From contig NW_001799089.1 in NCBI RefSeq assembly GCF_000165425.1, forward strand, positions 506,994-570,993: a stretch of DNA of 64,000 nucleotides. The letters run 5' to 3'. Shown here in pieces: positions 10,885 through 24,100 of this stretch. Each line of letters begins with the position of its first letter. Within the stretch, counting starts at the first letter, position 1. The DNA comes from Paramecium tetraurelia (lineage: Eukaryota > Ciliophora > Oligohymenophorea > Peniculida > Parameciidae). The notes below the pieces were generated by a model. That model was not told the DNA's origin and searched no databases. It was given only the letters and a program-made list of their open reading frames with translations. A program made the position numbers and the translations under genes.

Positions 10885-13372
10885 ATGAAATTCGCTGAAT
10901 TCTTAATAAACAATATTATTCCGGAGTGGGCATTAATGTATTTCAATTATAAGGCCTTAAAAGCCTATTTATCGACTTCAGGCGCTCTCAAAGATTTCCT
11001 ACTCTATGCCAAAAAAACGATGAGCACTCAGGAGTACAGGGAAATAAAGAAAGTCGTTATGGAAAAAACTTATATCATGTCAAAAATCTTGGCGGATCAG
11101 AAGGAATTCAATAAAAAACTTAATTAAGAGTTGGTTAAAATAAGATCCTTTATGAATGCAAAGTATAACGATTTAAAGGGCAAGACTTATAAAATTTAAT
11201 TATAAATTCTGTCAATGAATAGATAAAAAAGATCATTAGAGAGGAGCAGAAAACGTTCAGTAATACGAGTGAGTTCCTAGGTAGCCGAAGAGTTAACTGA
11301 GTAATTAACTAACAAATAAATCAAGGTCTAAGAGTCAGACTTCAATTAGAAATGCCTTAAGTTGAAAGAATTATGTTTTTAACTCTTTAACGAAGGAGTG
11401 AACTTGGAGAAGTATTTAAAAATCAACCAAGAAGCCATTCGTAAACTTTTAAAGAAATAAATGAAGAAATCCATCAAGATGAATTCAGAATAAGTAAATT
11501 TGGATGAATGTAAGAAATTGGCTTCAGAAATCAATTTTGAATAATAACTAAATAAAGTCAAATAAATGTTATTTCAAGTTTAAAAATACCTTTTAAAGAA
11601 CTTCTACCAAACTCAATAATAGGTATGTAAGGAATAACTTCGTAAATATCAATTTCAAAATTATAAAAATAATAAAGCCTGGTTTTAATTTGGTCTATTC
11701 ACAGGCTTTTCATTGATGTTGATATCGTTTATCATATTCTTAGCAACTCAAAAATAGTTGAACATTTAAAACAATGCTATTATTTATGAACAATTCCCTA
11801 TTTACAGAGGAGCCTTGTTGTTTATCCTTTACTATTGGTCCTTAACTATAGTTATTTACTTATGGAGTAAATCCAAGATTAATTATAAATTATATTTCTG
11901 CTTCAATCATCATTTCTCTACGATCAATGAGCAGTTGAAAAGAGTAATGAGTTTGACCTCGATCTTTTTGCTAGTTAGTCTTTTTTATCTATGTGATGTT
12001 TCTAAATTAGGCATTATATTTTCAAATCTTAAAGGAGAGGAGTACTTCCCACTGATAATCTGGACTTCTGTTTTTGCAACAGTTGCATTTCCTTCAAAAT
12101 TCATGATTAATGGACAAGGTCGATTGTGGCTTTATCGTAATTTATGGCAATGCCTGAATCTGAAACTAATAGAATAACGACATTATTTCATATTCAGCCA
12201 GTTCACTTCATTAATTATCCCATTTACTGATCTCACTTATACAGTTTGTGAATATTCAAAAGGAGTACGTAATTGATTTATTTAATAGATCAACAATCAG
12301 GAGGAGACTGACTTTAACTAGTACGACGAATGCTTTTTTATTTCTAGATATTTCACATTGGCATTGGTGTTGATTCCCTACTTGATTCTGATGATTTAGA
12401 TCATATTTTTGACTCAAAAGCAGATGAACGGCAACCTTTTTATAATAGAATTCATCAGAAACATATTTTCTATTGTTTTGATAATCTTCGCCACTTTATC
12501 CTATTAGGAATCTGACCTTTTTTATTATTGGTTGGGAATGGCGATTTTTATAGCATTTTTTAATATCATATCTAGTATCAAGAAATGGAGTTATTTGGAT
12601 GTCAAAGAAAGGAGAAAAAAGAAATAATTACTCTCTTATAAATAAAAACTATTAATAATATACCTACCTTTTGGAGTTATCCAGCCATTATCAATATCCA
12701 CCTCTATCTTTGGGTGTTTCGATAAGAAGGAATAACACAGTCTCCTCATCTTGTATATCGGCATTGTAGAACTAATCCGAAGTAATCATCACAATGATAT
12801 TTAGGAATGATTGTCAACTATTACATTGTTGATGCTGAGCACTTTAGACATAAATAGAAATATCAATCAGTTGGAGAGTATGAATTTCCATTTGAAGATT
12901 GTTGTCCCAAGATACAACATTAACAACTATTGTAAGGGAATCAGAAATTCTATTTAGATAAGATGAAATTGAAGATAGCGATGAAGACGAGAAAGACTTG
13001 AGAAGAAAGGATAAAGAATAGATCACCGAGATTGAAGTTATCATCACTCAGATGGAACCAGAAATGAAAAGAAGACAAGACACTGGGCTTATATCATAGG
13101 GATAATCGATATCAAACTAAGTCGAGAATCATAATTAGAAGGAAGCTAAGTATTTGGGAATATCTGAACTGGTAGTTAAGGAATCGGAAAAACCTTTGGG
13201 AGAGAGCTTTTTCAATTACGATATTGATGACTTCAAGCCGGAGGAGTTGAATCAGATTATCAATTGTTAATAAATATCAGAGAGTGATTTATAGAGTTTA
13301 CACATCAATAACAAGAATTCTAAGGAGGAGATAAATAGATTGTATGAAGAGTTTGGTATCAAAATCAAATGA
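10885..13372 (+). CDS. SPX-EXS protein, XPR1/PHO1-like phosphate exporter
   Basis: About 806 aa, ATG 10885, introns of 24 nt (~12.27 kb), 23 nt (~12.78 kb) and 20 nt (~12.88 kb), TGA 13370-13372. The N-terminus M-K-F-A-E-F-L...I-P-E-W-A-L-x-Y-F-N-Y-K-A-L-K is a classic SPX domain, the cytosolic inositol-pyrophosphate sensor; its helices run to about residue 250. Transmembrane segments follow (about residues 270-560). G-R-L-W-L-Y-R-N-L-W and the late R-R-M-I-V-N-Y-Y-I-V-D-A-E-H-F correspond to the EXS domain of XPR1/PHO1. An acidic tail of about 180 residues is extra. Known family role: Pi export across membranes, gated by SPX. The frame between 12.60 and 12.78 kb is open but fits the family poorly, so a missed intron or an error is possible there. 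Confidence 0.85.
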
Positions 13373-13440
13373 TGAATAATTATGTATAAGTATGAGTTGG
13401 TTTTTATTACAAAAATCAAATAATAATTAACGTTTATAAA

Positions 13441-15077
13441 ATGAGTTAACGAGATTTGAGTAATTTGATTTCGATCAATCCCAACGATCCCCAACAGTAT
13501 TAAGACTTGCTGGCGTATTATCGATCTAAATTGGGAGAATTCGAGAAGGAAAGATTTGAATGGTTAACAAAATTGGAGGAAATCAAAATTTAATATGAAG
13601 ACAAACATCAATAGGAATGGGAATTACTAAAGAGGAAACAGGAGATCAAGGAGTTGTAATAAACAGTGGGAGAGGCAAAAGTACATATAGAATTGATGAA
13701 TTTAGTTAATGCTATTTGAGGAGAGATAAGCCAGATTGAAGTTGTAAAAGGAGAACGATGCTTTGAAAGTGAGAGAATTGGAAGATAAAAAGAAGATTGC
13801 TGAATTGATGGCCATGATTGAACCCATTGAGGAATAAGTAGTATTATCAAAAGATTTAAGACCTGAAGTAACTACAAAATATACAGGTGACACATTGGCT
13901 GTAAGAGAGAAGCAGGGAAAGTATGTTGAATGAATTAAACTATTTAGTGTTAAGATGCACAATATCAATTAAGGAAGGAGCATATTAAAAACAGTGTATA
14001 TGCCAAACGAATAGTTGAATGCATATTAGTTGGAGAATGAAAATTTGAAAAAATAAGTTGAAAATGCAGAAACAATGTTGACTCAATAATTCGCAGCCTT
14101 GAGGGAGGAGTTGAGAGCAAAGGAAGTGGAAACCAATCTAAGAATAAAAGAAGACCAATAGAAATTAGATTAATTGGTTTAAAAAATATAAAAATTGGAG
14201 AAACAAAATGTAGAACTTGTTAAAGGTATCTCTAATCAATATAACTTATTATAGATTGTTATGCATAAAAACAGAAATTTTAGAATAAGGAGAGGTAGAT
14301 GCAAGAGGATTTGGAAGTAGCAAAGTTGAAGAATAAAAAATTGAAGATGGAATTGGATTAAATCTAAAGGAAATACAATATTGAAAATAAAACAGCTTTA
14401 GAATTGCTTGAAAAGAAGTCTGATGAATACAATAAGAAATTCAGAAGTCAAATCAAATCAAAAGACGAGCAATTGTCAATCATCAAAGAACAATATGAAT
14501 AAGTTTAGAATATTTATATTAACAAAATATAATAATTGGAAGAGAATCTATCCAAATTGATTGAGAAGTATTATTTCATCATAAATTAGATATTAATAAT
14601 TGGAAAAGAGAAGATCCTTGGAAGTTGAAGGGTTTAAGAATGACATCAAAATTTTAACTAAGAAAGTAAAGGATTGTGAGAAATCACATGTGGAAAAATA
14701 AAACGAAAATAAGTCTCCGGAAGATTTGGCTAAATATTAGGAAGAAGCCTAGTAACTTAAGTAGTAATTAGCCAAGGAGACAGGCATTATCTACTCTTCT
14801 GGAAAGAAGAATACTGCTAATAATAATAATTAACAATAAACTATTAAGGTGAAGGGCAGTCAATCAAGAGGAGCATCCAAAACGATGAAGCAAACAAACA
14901 AATAAAGCAAGAAGGGAATCAATAATTAGAGTACAATTTCATAGTTGATTTGTAGATTAGAACGATTAGAGGGAAGATGATGATGCATCTGAATCAGTTC
15001 CCATGCATGAGTTGGAAGACTTACAACGATAATTGGATGAGCTGCAGTATCAAATGGATGTAGCTAAGAAATAATGA
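13441..15077 (+). CDS. Coiled-coil protein (about 502 aa)
   Basis: ATG 13441, TGA 15075-15077. Five introns restore one frame: 25, 27, 29 (or a rival 26-nt choice), 22 and 25 nt; total length is a multiple of three either way. Almost the whole protein is charged heptad coiled coil (K/E/L/Q), with a low-complexity Asn/Gln/Lys hinge near residue 420 and an acidic D-D-D before a final short helix. It follows the XPR1-like gene by only 68 bp on the same strand. No family is recognised; a cytoskeletal or ciliary structural role is likely but unproven. Confidence 0.72.
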
Positions 15078-15162
15078 AAATATTATATCAATTTTATATA
15101 TACTATTTGCTGTTAATCGGCAACTTACTTCTATTTATAAATTTAATTTGTTAATACGTTGG

Positions 15163-16579
15163 ATGCAAATTCATACTTCATCTGCTCATACCTTGGGTCA
15201 GTGCGAATCATTCAAGCATTTATCTCCACAAGCTAAAGAGGCTTTGTTGAGTTTAAAAAAAATAAAGAACTTTGGATTTGAATAGCCGGACGATCTGGCA
15301 AACGTTAAAGCAATCACCACTAACAATCATGATAATCCATCTGCTCTAACGGAATCTATTGTAGATTAGGTAGTAAGGCATCCTTCATAGAATGAATTTA
15401 TGGGTTCTTAAAATTTCTCGTTTATTTATAAGTATTCGATTGATATTAAGTATAATAAGTTCCAAATCCTTATTGGCATTTAAGAATTCAGTAGTTTTAG
15501 ATGATCCAACACCTGATTTTTCGGATGCACTTTCTAGTGAGAGAGAACACATAAATGAAACTCTATAAAATCAACAACTCATTTAAAAATAGTTAAAATT
15601 ATTTTCAAACTTATAAGTTAAGCAACCCAAAGATCGAATCCAAGAAAACAAGGGTTTTATAAAAAAATTCACTCAAGAAAAAGAAAACATGCTTAATCAA
15701 AATACTAAAAAGAATTATTAACTAAATAGATTAAGCGATTTAATATCGAAGGAAATTAAAAAAAATATTTTAACACCAACTTCAAATAATGTTCGCAAAA
15801 CATCTTACACAAGCTTAAACACATAGCATTCATCATAGACAAAATTCAGTTTACAGACTCAATAGGATTATCTCTTTAAAAAAGCGATATGCTTACAAGA
15901 AAAACAAAAGACCTTTATTGATTAAGGCCAATTAATAAACACCACAAAAGAAATGAAAGAATGTACATTCAATCCCAAGATTAATCAGAAATCTAAGGTT
16001 GCCCATTCCAGTAGTTTTTTCGAAAGATAAAGCACGTGGATGAGAAAGAAGAATGATAAGATAACTTAATAAGTTGAAATCTAAAAGGAGAAAGCTACTA
16101 AAGAGGTAATTATTATAATTTAATTATAGTGTACATTCAGTCCTAACTTGAGGGATACCAGTAACAATAGAATTGATAGTTGTGATGTTTATTATAGAAA
16201 TCTTCAATGGGAAAAGAAATTCAACAAAAAAAAATAACATTTTAGAAATTCAATGATGGATCTTCACAAAAATGATTTATAAAATAGCACAAGTAAGTTG
16301 TAATTATAACGATCGAATTCTACGTAGATCATTAATCAATAAACTGATATGAAACAACTGTTAGAAATTCAACTCAAAGTGGATGATGCTCCAAAATATC
16401 TTAAATGCTTGACTCCAACTTATTAAACAACAGGAACAATCACAACTCCTAATTCTTAAAGTGGTTATTTGGACCTTGGAAAAAGAAAAAATAGTATAGA
16501 ATAAATTGAATAAAAATACAAACTGCTTTATGATTTAGTTAATTATGGAAACAAAAATACTTCAAAAAAGAAAAAGTGA
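15163..16579 (+). CDS. Disordered/basic protein with repeated T-F-N-P-K/S-P motifs (about 454 aa)
   Basis: ATG 15163, introns of 28 nt (~15.43 kb) and 24 nt (~16.11 kb), TGA 16577-16579. Two copies of a C-T-F-[NS]-P-x-[IL] motif flank the second intron. Such T-F-x-P-K-I motifs recur in ciliate and apicomplexan axonemal or cytoskeletal proteins, often in large families. The remainder is Lys/Gln/Asn-rich and probably disordered. No catalytic domain. The gene lies head to tail after the coiled-coil gene and convergent with the AGC kinase. Confidence 0.7.
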
Positions 16580-16632
16580 ATGTTATCAATGCAAATACTA
16601 TTATATAAATTTAATTAATTAAAGTAAAGAAA

Positions 16633-17878
16633 TCAAAATTCCAATTATTCTTCTTTCTTTTGTTAGGGAGAAGCAGAATACGAAAACCCTTAAAATGGAC
16701 TCTACATTTGTTCTTCTAAGGATAATGAGTTTGTTTAAGAGTTGATAGGTTCCTTGAGGAAACACTAAACAAAATTAGAAATCAAAATTACATCATCAAA
16801 GTATTAAACATCATCATCACTGTTTAATATAGGTATAAATACAGGAGGCATTTGCCTTTTTAAAATCATATCCCAATCGATATTCTTAAACCAAGGATGT
16901 TTTTTAATCTATATTTTAATATCTTTAGAATCCTTACCTCATTTGCCGAACTAATTCTATTGTTTGGATCTTTTTACAATAATTTAGATAACAAATCTTT
17001 AAATTAAGACGAAGCACCAATTTTTTTGTAATTTATTTCATGATGAAGTATTTAATTGAATAATTCTTCTTTGGTTTCTCCAAAAAATGCTGGCTAACCA
17101 ATAACCATTTCATAAATCAAAGTTCCAAATGTCCACCAATCAGCTGCTTTACCGTGGTTACCTGCTAATAATTCTGGAGCCAAATATTCTGCTGTTCCGC
17201 ATTTGGAATGTGCTCCAAAGTTACCTTAAATCCCTTATTTGGAGAATCCAAAATCAGTTAGCTTAATATAACCTTCTTAATCAATCAATACGTTCTCTGG
17301 TTTTAAACTTATTTAAATGGTTATTTATACTCTCTATAGATTATATCTTATTCATGCAGGTATTAGAAGGCTAGAATGATTTGTGATGCATAGAATTTAG
17401 CTCTTTAGATATCAAATATGATATTTACTGTTCTTCTGTCAACTTATTTTTTTAAACTAATAATTGGTATAATTCTCCTCCTGGACAATATTGTAAGCAA
17501 AAGTATAACTTAGTTTCATTTTAGAAGGCATATTCTAATTTTATGATGAATGGATGTTGGCAATTTTACTAAAATATAAATTCTATTATATCTACAAGAA
17601 TGTTTCTTTCTGCAAAAATTTGCTTCACTGAATGATTTTCGATCAACTTGGTTTTTTTGATGACTTTAAGAGCATATATCTTTTAATTGTCCTTCTTTCT
17701 TACAAGTACAACTTTTCCTATGGATCCTTTACCAATCACACTTAAGAGATGGAATTGGTCAATAGTTACTTTCTTTCTAACTTATGCCAAACTACATATT
17801 TAAGGGATAGCAATACTTATGTTGTTATATTAAATAAACTAAATTTAGACCAATGTCTTGATCTTGGCTATTTTTCAT
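16633..17878 (-). CDS. AGC-family Ser/Thr protein kinase
   Basis: About 380 aa, ATG 17876-17878, four introns (25, 26, 23, 29 nt), TGA 16633-16635, exact length. Features in order: glycine loop G-K-G-S-I-G-K-V (Ile for the usual Phe); catalytic Lys in A-L-K-V-I-K-K; catalytic loop I-Y-R-D-L-K-P-E-N, the YRD form typical of AGC kinases; D-F-G; activation loop ending [10 protein letters not shown]. The AGC tail has P-P-V-F-I-P, and a C-terminal hydrophobic motif F-Q-G-F-S-Y fits F-x-x-F-[ST]-[FY]. Presence of the hydrophobic motif predicts PDK1/TORC2-type regulation as in S6K/PKB/PKC. There is no cyclic-nucleotide or PH domain, so the subfamily is unresolved. Confidence 0.92.
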
Positions 17879-18078
17879 GATTTTTTTTGTTAATTTTAAT
17901 TGTTTTTTTCTAATTTAAAAACGAAATAAATAAATAAATAAAATTGAAAGAACTATTTTCTGAATAAGTTTATATATCAATTCTCATAGATAATTTTGGA
18001 TTTCAAATGCATGTATTATATATATACATTATTAATGTTCATGTTATTAATTAAATTTGATATAAATAAGGAATTATT

Positions 18079-19494
18079 TCATATAGACTTTTTCTCTTCT
18101 TTTTTAATCTTCTATTAGGGCTGTGTTCGAATAGGTTGCTAATTAAAATGAAAGTTTTCTTACTCTCAGGATAATAAATATCAAGATCAATCCAACGCAA
18201 CTTACAAAAAAGTAAATCTAAATTAATTCTTGTAGTGCATGCACCTGTTCTAAGGAGTCGCTACTTGGCAGTTTATTTAAAAATAACCCATAGAAGCACA
18301 TTTCAATCAATCCGATTATCCATTGTATGTTTATACAATAGAGGATGCCAAATTCCGGTAATTAGTATGGGATAATCGAAAAGATTTAAGTGCCAATTCC
18401 CAAACTATACCCGAATTGCAATAGAATGAGTGCCCAAAGGGAATTTGAAAACCCTAGGAATGCCAACGCAATACAAATGATCGCTTACCCAATCAAGGTG
18501 ATAATCTTTTTTCTCTTGATGAAGTTATAGAATACCATTTGAAGCACAACCAGCGATATTCCAGTGACAAAGGCGTAAATCCACACATTGTCAACATCTT
18601 GATAGGATTTGGTAAGCGGTGAGTAGAGGAAGGAAAAGATTAAGGTTTCCCCGGTGAATTGAGTGAGCACGATTAATAAGCAGCATTTAAAATACTTCTT
18701 TAAATAGGGTTTGGAAATCAGATACTCCGAAGTATTTTGGTGGATGTTGTTTCTGAGGGTTTCTTGTTCGAATCCAAAGTAGGTTTGAATGTTATCGTTG
18801 TGAATTTCCTAATAAATCATTTTGGATCTCCTTGAATCCTTGAGAATTTATAGATAGTATTGAGGAGTTTCGATTTATAAAAACTAAAGTAGAATCATTC
18901 GAAGAACGCTTACAGAGTTGAGTATGAGAACTACATTCAGAAATTGTTGAAATGTGGCAAATTGATTTGAATGCTCCAACCAAAAGGCTCCCAAAAACTA
19001 GCCTATTAGCAATTAAAGGGGGATTAGTTTGAAGAAAAATTAACTCTCCTTTTTCGAACTCATCTATTTGACGTAAATGATGGATTGTGCATAATTCAAT
19101 CCATTGGCAATTCCTACAAATACTCTTAAAATCAGGTAAGCTTCAATTGGTTGATTATCCATAGTTGTAATAGAGAGTAATAAGACTGTGCAATTGCTTA
19201 AAAAATAAAGTACGTCTGATAAGAGAAAAATAAATTTGCTAGACTGATTTGCTAGTAATCTAGTGCTTATGGTTAATGATGATACTTGTAGGTTTCAGAT
19301 CCCAAAACACATCCAAATATATAGATTCCATTTTATAATATCAAGGTTTCATGGGCTTGTTTTGAATTAGAATGAGATTGTAAAAGTTTATTTAAAGTAT
19401 GAATAGGCATTGATTATTGGAGTGATAATTGAAAGATGGTCAATGTTCCAATCAAAGGGAATATAAATTTCTTAAGTTTTGGAATATCTAACAT
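18079..19494 (-). CDS. MFS transporter, sugar-porter-like
   Basis: About 454 aa, ATG 19492-19494, introns of 26 nt (~19.27 kb) and 25 nt (~18.16 kb), TGA 18079-18081. At least ten hydrophobic segments are visible. Between the two halves is E-T-P-Q-Y-Y-L, matching the sugar-porter signature [ED]-[ST]-P-R-[WY]-L-L after TM6 with Gln for Arg. A soluble loop of about 60 residues follows, as in sugar transporters. A basic tail K-I-K-K-E-E-K-K closes the protein. It likely carries a small polar solute across plasma or vacuolar membrane. Substrate not predictable. Confidence 0.82.
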
Positions 19495-19577
19495 TAAATA
19501 TACAATAATTATTATTTTAGTTAATGAAAACAATTATACTTGGATTCTATATAGTTTCTGGATGCAAATGGGAAATA

Positions 19578-21122
19578 TCAAAACTTGATCTATTTGACAA
19601 TACGTGAGATTCTCTCTCTGGGGTATTTGGGTATTATTTTTGAAAATGTGCCTGGGACATACATGGTCTTGGGCAATTTAGTTACAGAATTGGCTATGGC
19701 ATATGAGGTAGGTTCAGTGAGCATGTGTTATGGAATTTGTGGTTAGGAGACTTGATGTTGAATTTGCGGCAATTTCGATGTAGTAGGTGTGATCAAGGAA
19801 GAGGGTTCTTGTACCAGCAATTCCTCATAGTGATCGGAGATGATGGAAATGGTTCCATTGAGTTTTTATAATATAGAGGAGTTAAGAGATTGGATGCTTT
19901 GATCTCCGTTAATAGATAGGGGGATGGTTTGGATATTCTGCTGCTGGAATGGTTAGGGAGTTTAGTTTTGAGTGAGACTCAAATTCTTATTAGTGGTGTA
20001 ACTAGACTACAAGGGTTGATTGGTGATGATTGAATACTCCTCCTTGCTCATTTTCAGATGGATTTAGGATAAAGTCTTCTGCAATTCTTTGGGGTCTTTG
20101 ATTTCAACCAAAGAGTGTTGACGATCATTTCTCTTCTCGTTTTTGCCTTCTATGAAAGTTACTCCCTTTTGCAATTAGATAATGTCAATTTAGGATTAGC
20201 TAATACGATTAGATAAAGTTGAAGGGTTACATTGTTCAGTCGTCTTCTTTTTGTAATTGCAAATAGATTCTAATTTCTTTTTATGAAAAGGGAAGAGATC
20301 CTTGACTTCTAAGAGCACTCTTTTTTCTTGGATTTCCTGATTAGTCTTAGGATAGCGTTCTACATCTGGTGGCTTCTGAACTATCACTCTACCCTCAAAA
20401 TCGTAAGTGTATTTGGCTACGTAAGTTGATTAATACATTTAGAATCAACATTCAATCTCTTCAGTTGTCTATTCATCTCTTGGTACTCTTGCCTTTTTAT
20501 TAGATCTTGCATCTGCATTTATTGCAAATTAAATATTTATCTTGCCTTAGCTTAACGCATAGATTCAATCTCCGTATCAAAATCAACGTCGTCATCCAGA
20601 TCTCCCATCTTGACTGGTTGAGTGTCGAATCTCTCGATATCCCCTTTACTGAACTGAGTGCTCTAAATTTTAGACTCTCTTCTAAAAGATCGATTCTAAA
20701 TCAAGGTCCTCTTGGGACTCTAGACCTACCCAATCATTCTTCTCCAATGTTCTATTGGACATGGCTTTGGTTCGATCTCATCCTAATTGGAATCTATGCA
20801 ATTGATATCCTCTGTAATATCTGTTATGATCATATTCATGAATTGTTCTGTCCATTTGCAACCGAAGGGTACGAGTTAATTCATTATGTAGTTCTCCTAA
20901 ATGATATTACTTGCCTTCTGAATAATCTATCGACAGATGAATCTACACACGATGACACTTTCAGTTAACATGTAACCCAGTTGCTCATCTTCGTAATTCT
21001 ATGATAACAGTTCCAAATTCGGAAAATCTCAAATATATCCAAGTGATACCATATATACTCATTTACGAAAGCATTCGTTTTGGAGATCCGGATAAACTGG
21101 AAATTGCAACACTTCTTTTCAT
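19578..21122 (-). CDS. Unrecognised protein with acidic/helical N-half and disordered C-half (about 500 aa)
   Basis: ATG 21120-21122, introns of 22 nt (~21.04 kb) and 20 nt (~20.42 kb), TGA 19578-19580; exact length. After a basic Ser-rich start, an acidic segment leads to H-W-R-R-M-I-G, then a D-D-D-V-D-F-D-T-E cluster and a 50-residue Gln-rich helix. The C-terminal half is Pro/Ser/Thr/Gln-rich. Pro-rich K-P-P-D-V-E-R-Y-P-K stands out but matches no domain I know. The 3' end lies 84 bp from the MFS start on the same strand. Confidence 0.68.
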
Positions 21123-21146
21123 TTAGATTAAATAAATCAATTAAAA

Positions 21147-24100
21147 TCAAAAAATAATCTCACTATCATCATGAATTTTAGCACTCTATCCCTCAAAATA
21201 TGCATACTTTCTCAACTCCTTTGAAACCCAATATGGACAATCCGGAATCATTATCCCTAATAAGTATTTTACTAATAATAGCATGTGTTCAATAGCTGCC
21301 AACACCAACACTTATATCAGTGGATTGCTGTCTCCTATCAATCCTTCAAACTCAGCCTTATTCACTATCCCTATGACCAGACAATTCATGAAGGTGGAAC
21401 AGTAATTCATTAATTCAAAAATGGACAACCAAATGCCAATCGAGTCAGCAGCTTATGCTCTCTTTAGTATTTAAAAATCTTACTTCTCGCCTTAGAACTC
21501 TCTGATAATTTGATATTGAAAATTGCAAATTAATAAATTGATTCAACAGGAAAAATAAAGGGGCTGCAGCAAAAGCAGGCGAAAACATAGTCGTGTATCC
21601 AAATTGTATCGCAATGTTCGTATACTCCTCATACAAGTCCTTCTATGGCTATTTGTTATTGCTGTCTTCCATCAACTTCATGAACTCGATCTACTGAGCC
21701 TATTTCAATTTCTCCTTCACATACTACATATCACAAATCTTGAATTATTCCTTGAAAACCTAAAACGTTTCAAATTGATCCCTCAGACCCCACTTCAAAT
21801 ATTTATATAATAGATAGGGTAGACAATTACTTTATAAATTAGAAATCAAACCTCTTGTAATAATTATACTAGCCACTGATAATGCTAATTATGTCTAATC
21901 AGTTTTAAATAACACAGCATAAACTACTGAAATGTAAGATATCAAAAATTCAAACAAAAATACTTTTAAAACATAAGAATGCTGCATCTCAGAATTAAAT
22001 CTATGATTCTCCCAATTCACCACATATTTGCATAGACGCTTATATAGATCACATAAAACAGTCATACTAACCCCATTCAATGAATTAATAATTATGGGCA
22101 TATACACACTTTAAGGATCCTGTTACCCCTGCCATTGATTGAATGCCAAAAAACTCACCAAAATTATTGAAAACCCCAACAAAATCACAGGAAACTCAGC
22201 TATCATTCTCCTCTTGAATGTTGTAAAAGAGTCATACACTTCAATTTTGCTTGTGCATGGCTCAACTGTATAAAGTCCTGTGTACATGACTCTCTGAGGC
22301 TCCTGCTACTTAAACTTATGCATATCCCAAATGTATTTGAGTTCTGATTCTCTGTTCTTCCACTTCTCCATAAATAGAGTAGCCCATAAAGACATAAATA
22401 AAGCATAAGATGGCAGAATCGCAGCGCTTTTGATATTTTGATATCTTACTGAATTTTATCAGCAATCAATTGATATAATTGGATTGCTGATCCAACCAAA
22501 GCCGGTATAATCAACCATCCCACTATTTACACATTAAAGGCTATGTACCAAGCAATAACAGGTCCGTAGTATGATGCTATTGAATTCAAAGGTCTCAAGG
22601 CGATCTAATGAGTCTTTATTCTGATAGTATCTCTAATGCAATTGTATTGAAGATCCTTCCACATTTCATTAACTTTTAATGACTTAGAACTGTCCTCCAA
22701 AGGAAAATGGGAAGTCACCAAACCTTCCAAAACAAACTTTTCCAAATCAAATTCCTCATTTAACACATTAATGATGAGTTATTGAATTTACAATGGTTTT
22801 GGGAATTCAAAATGACCATAATCTCCATACTTAAATTTCGTTAAATGCTAGAATAGGAATTGAATTAAATTATACCTTCTTTGTAAAGTGATAGCATTCA
22901 ATCTAATAGATATCTGCCAACTTGTAGATTGTGTCTGCTGACAACTTGACCACATAATAGTGATGCTTCACACAATGCTCTTTTCCATTTTACATATACT
23001 TATAATTTGGAGTATTTATTATGAGGAATTCAAATTCCATATTTCTTTGCTAGAATGACTGCCTGATATTCTATAATTACAACAATACAATGTCCTAACA
23101 TATGTCCTAATTCCCAGAAGTCTAAATGACATACATGTATCCCATCAGATTGAAACTCTGCTCCTTCCCCTTGAGATAGTGATTCTCGTAGTACTTCACC
23201 ATTTTTTCATCGAATGTCAGTTCTATTGGCATCAAGCAACGATGATTCAAAACATCCATTGAAACGCCGTGTTCTACTAAGATTTTCATGCACTTGAAAT
23301 TATTAATCTCAATAGCTAAATGCAATGCATTAGAAGGATTCTATTCAGTCATCATATTAAATGCTTCGACCTATAAGAGTAAGAAGTGACATTTACCTTG
23401 TTAAATATGTCCTTTTTAATGTATGTCTTTGAGAATTGTCCTACAGTGATTGATCTATGCAATGTTAAAAGGTCTTTTAATTCCTGATACTCGTATTCAC
23501 TTTCCAAGATTTATTTTAGAATCTCATACTTCCCTTTGTTGGCAGCAATGTGGAGACAATTGAATCCTTGATATTAAATTAAAAATGGGTTGCATTTGTG
23601 TTTCAAAAAATAACTAAAGAATTCTGTTGATTCAATTCTGGCTGACCAAAACTGCAATCTGCATTCAAATAACTATTTCTTCGTCTGGCTCTTTGTGTAA
23701 TGGTAGATAGTGTAGGTCTCATTAAAGGTGGTGCTTTTCCTAGTTATCAACTTCTATCCAGGTCTTTTCAATGAAGGTCTCACAGATCTTACTCTTTAAA
23801 TATCCTTCATCGAAGGCCTGATATCATTCATTGAAGGTCGATAGTCATCTTGTGATGCTTGCATTTCTTGGGATAATTGTCTTCCAAATTAAGAAGGAAC
23901 TTATGATTATAAATATTGTGAAACCATGCATTTAGATTATTCAGATCGAGAAGGTATATTGTTAGACTTGAATAGTCTACCAAATTCATCGTCTGATTAT
24001 AACAAGACTCTAAATTGATTTCGCTCACTCTCTATATCATTCTTAGAAGTAATGGGATTTTCAATGTTTTCCGTAATGTTTTGATGAGGATCCGAGAAGA

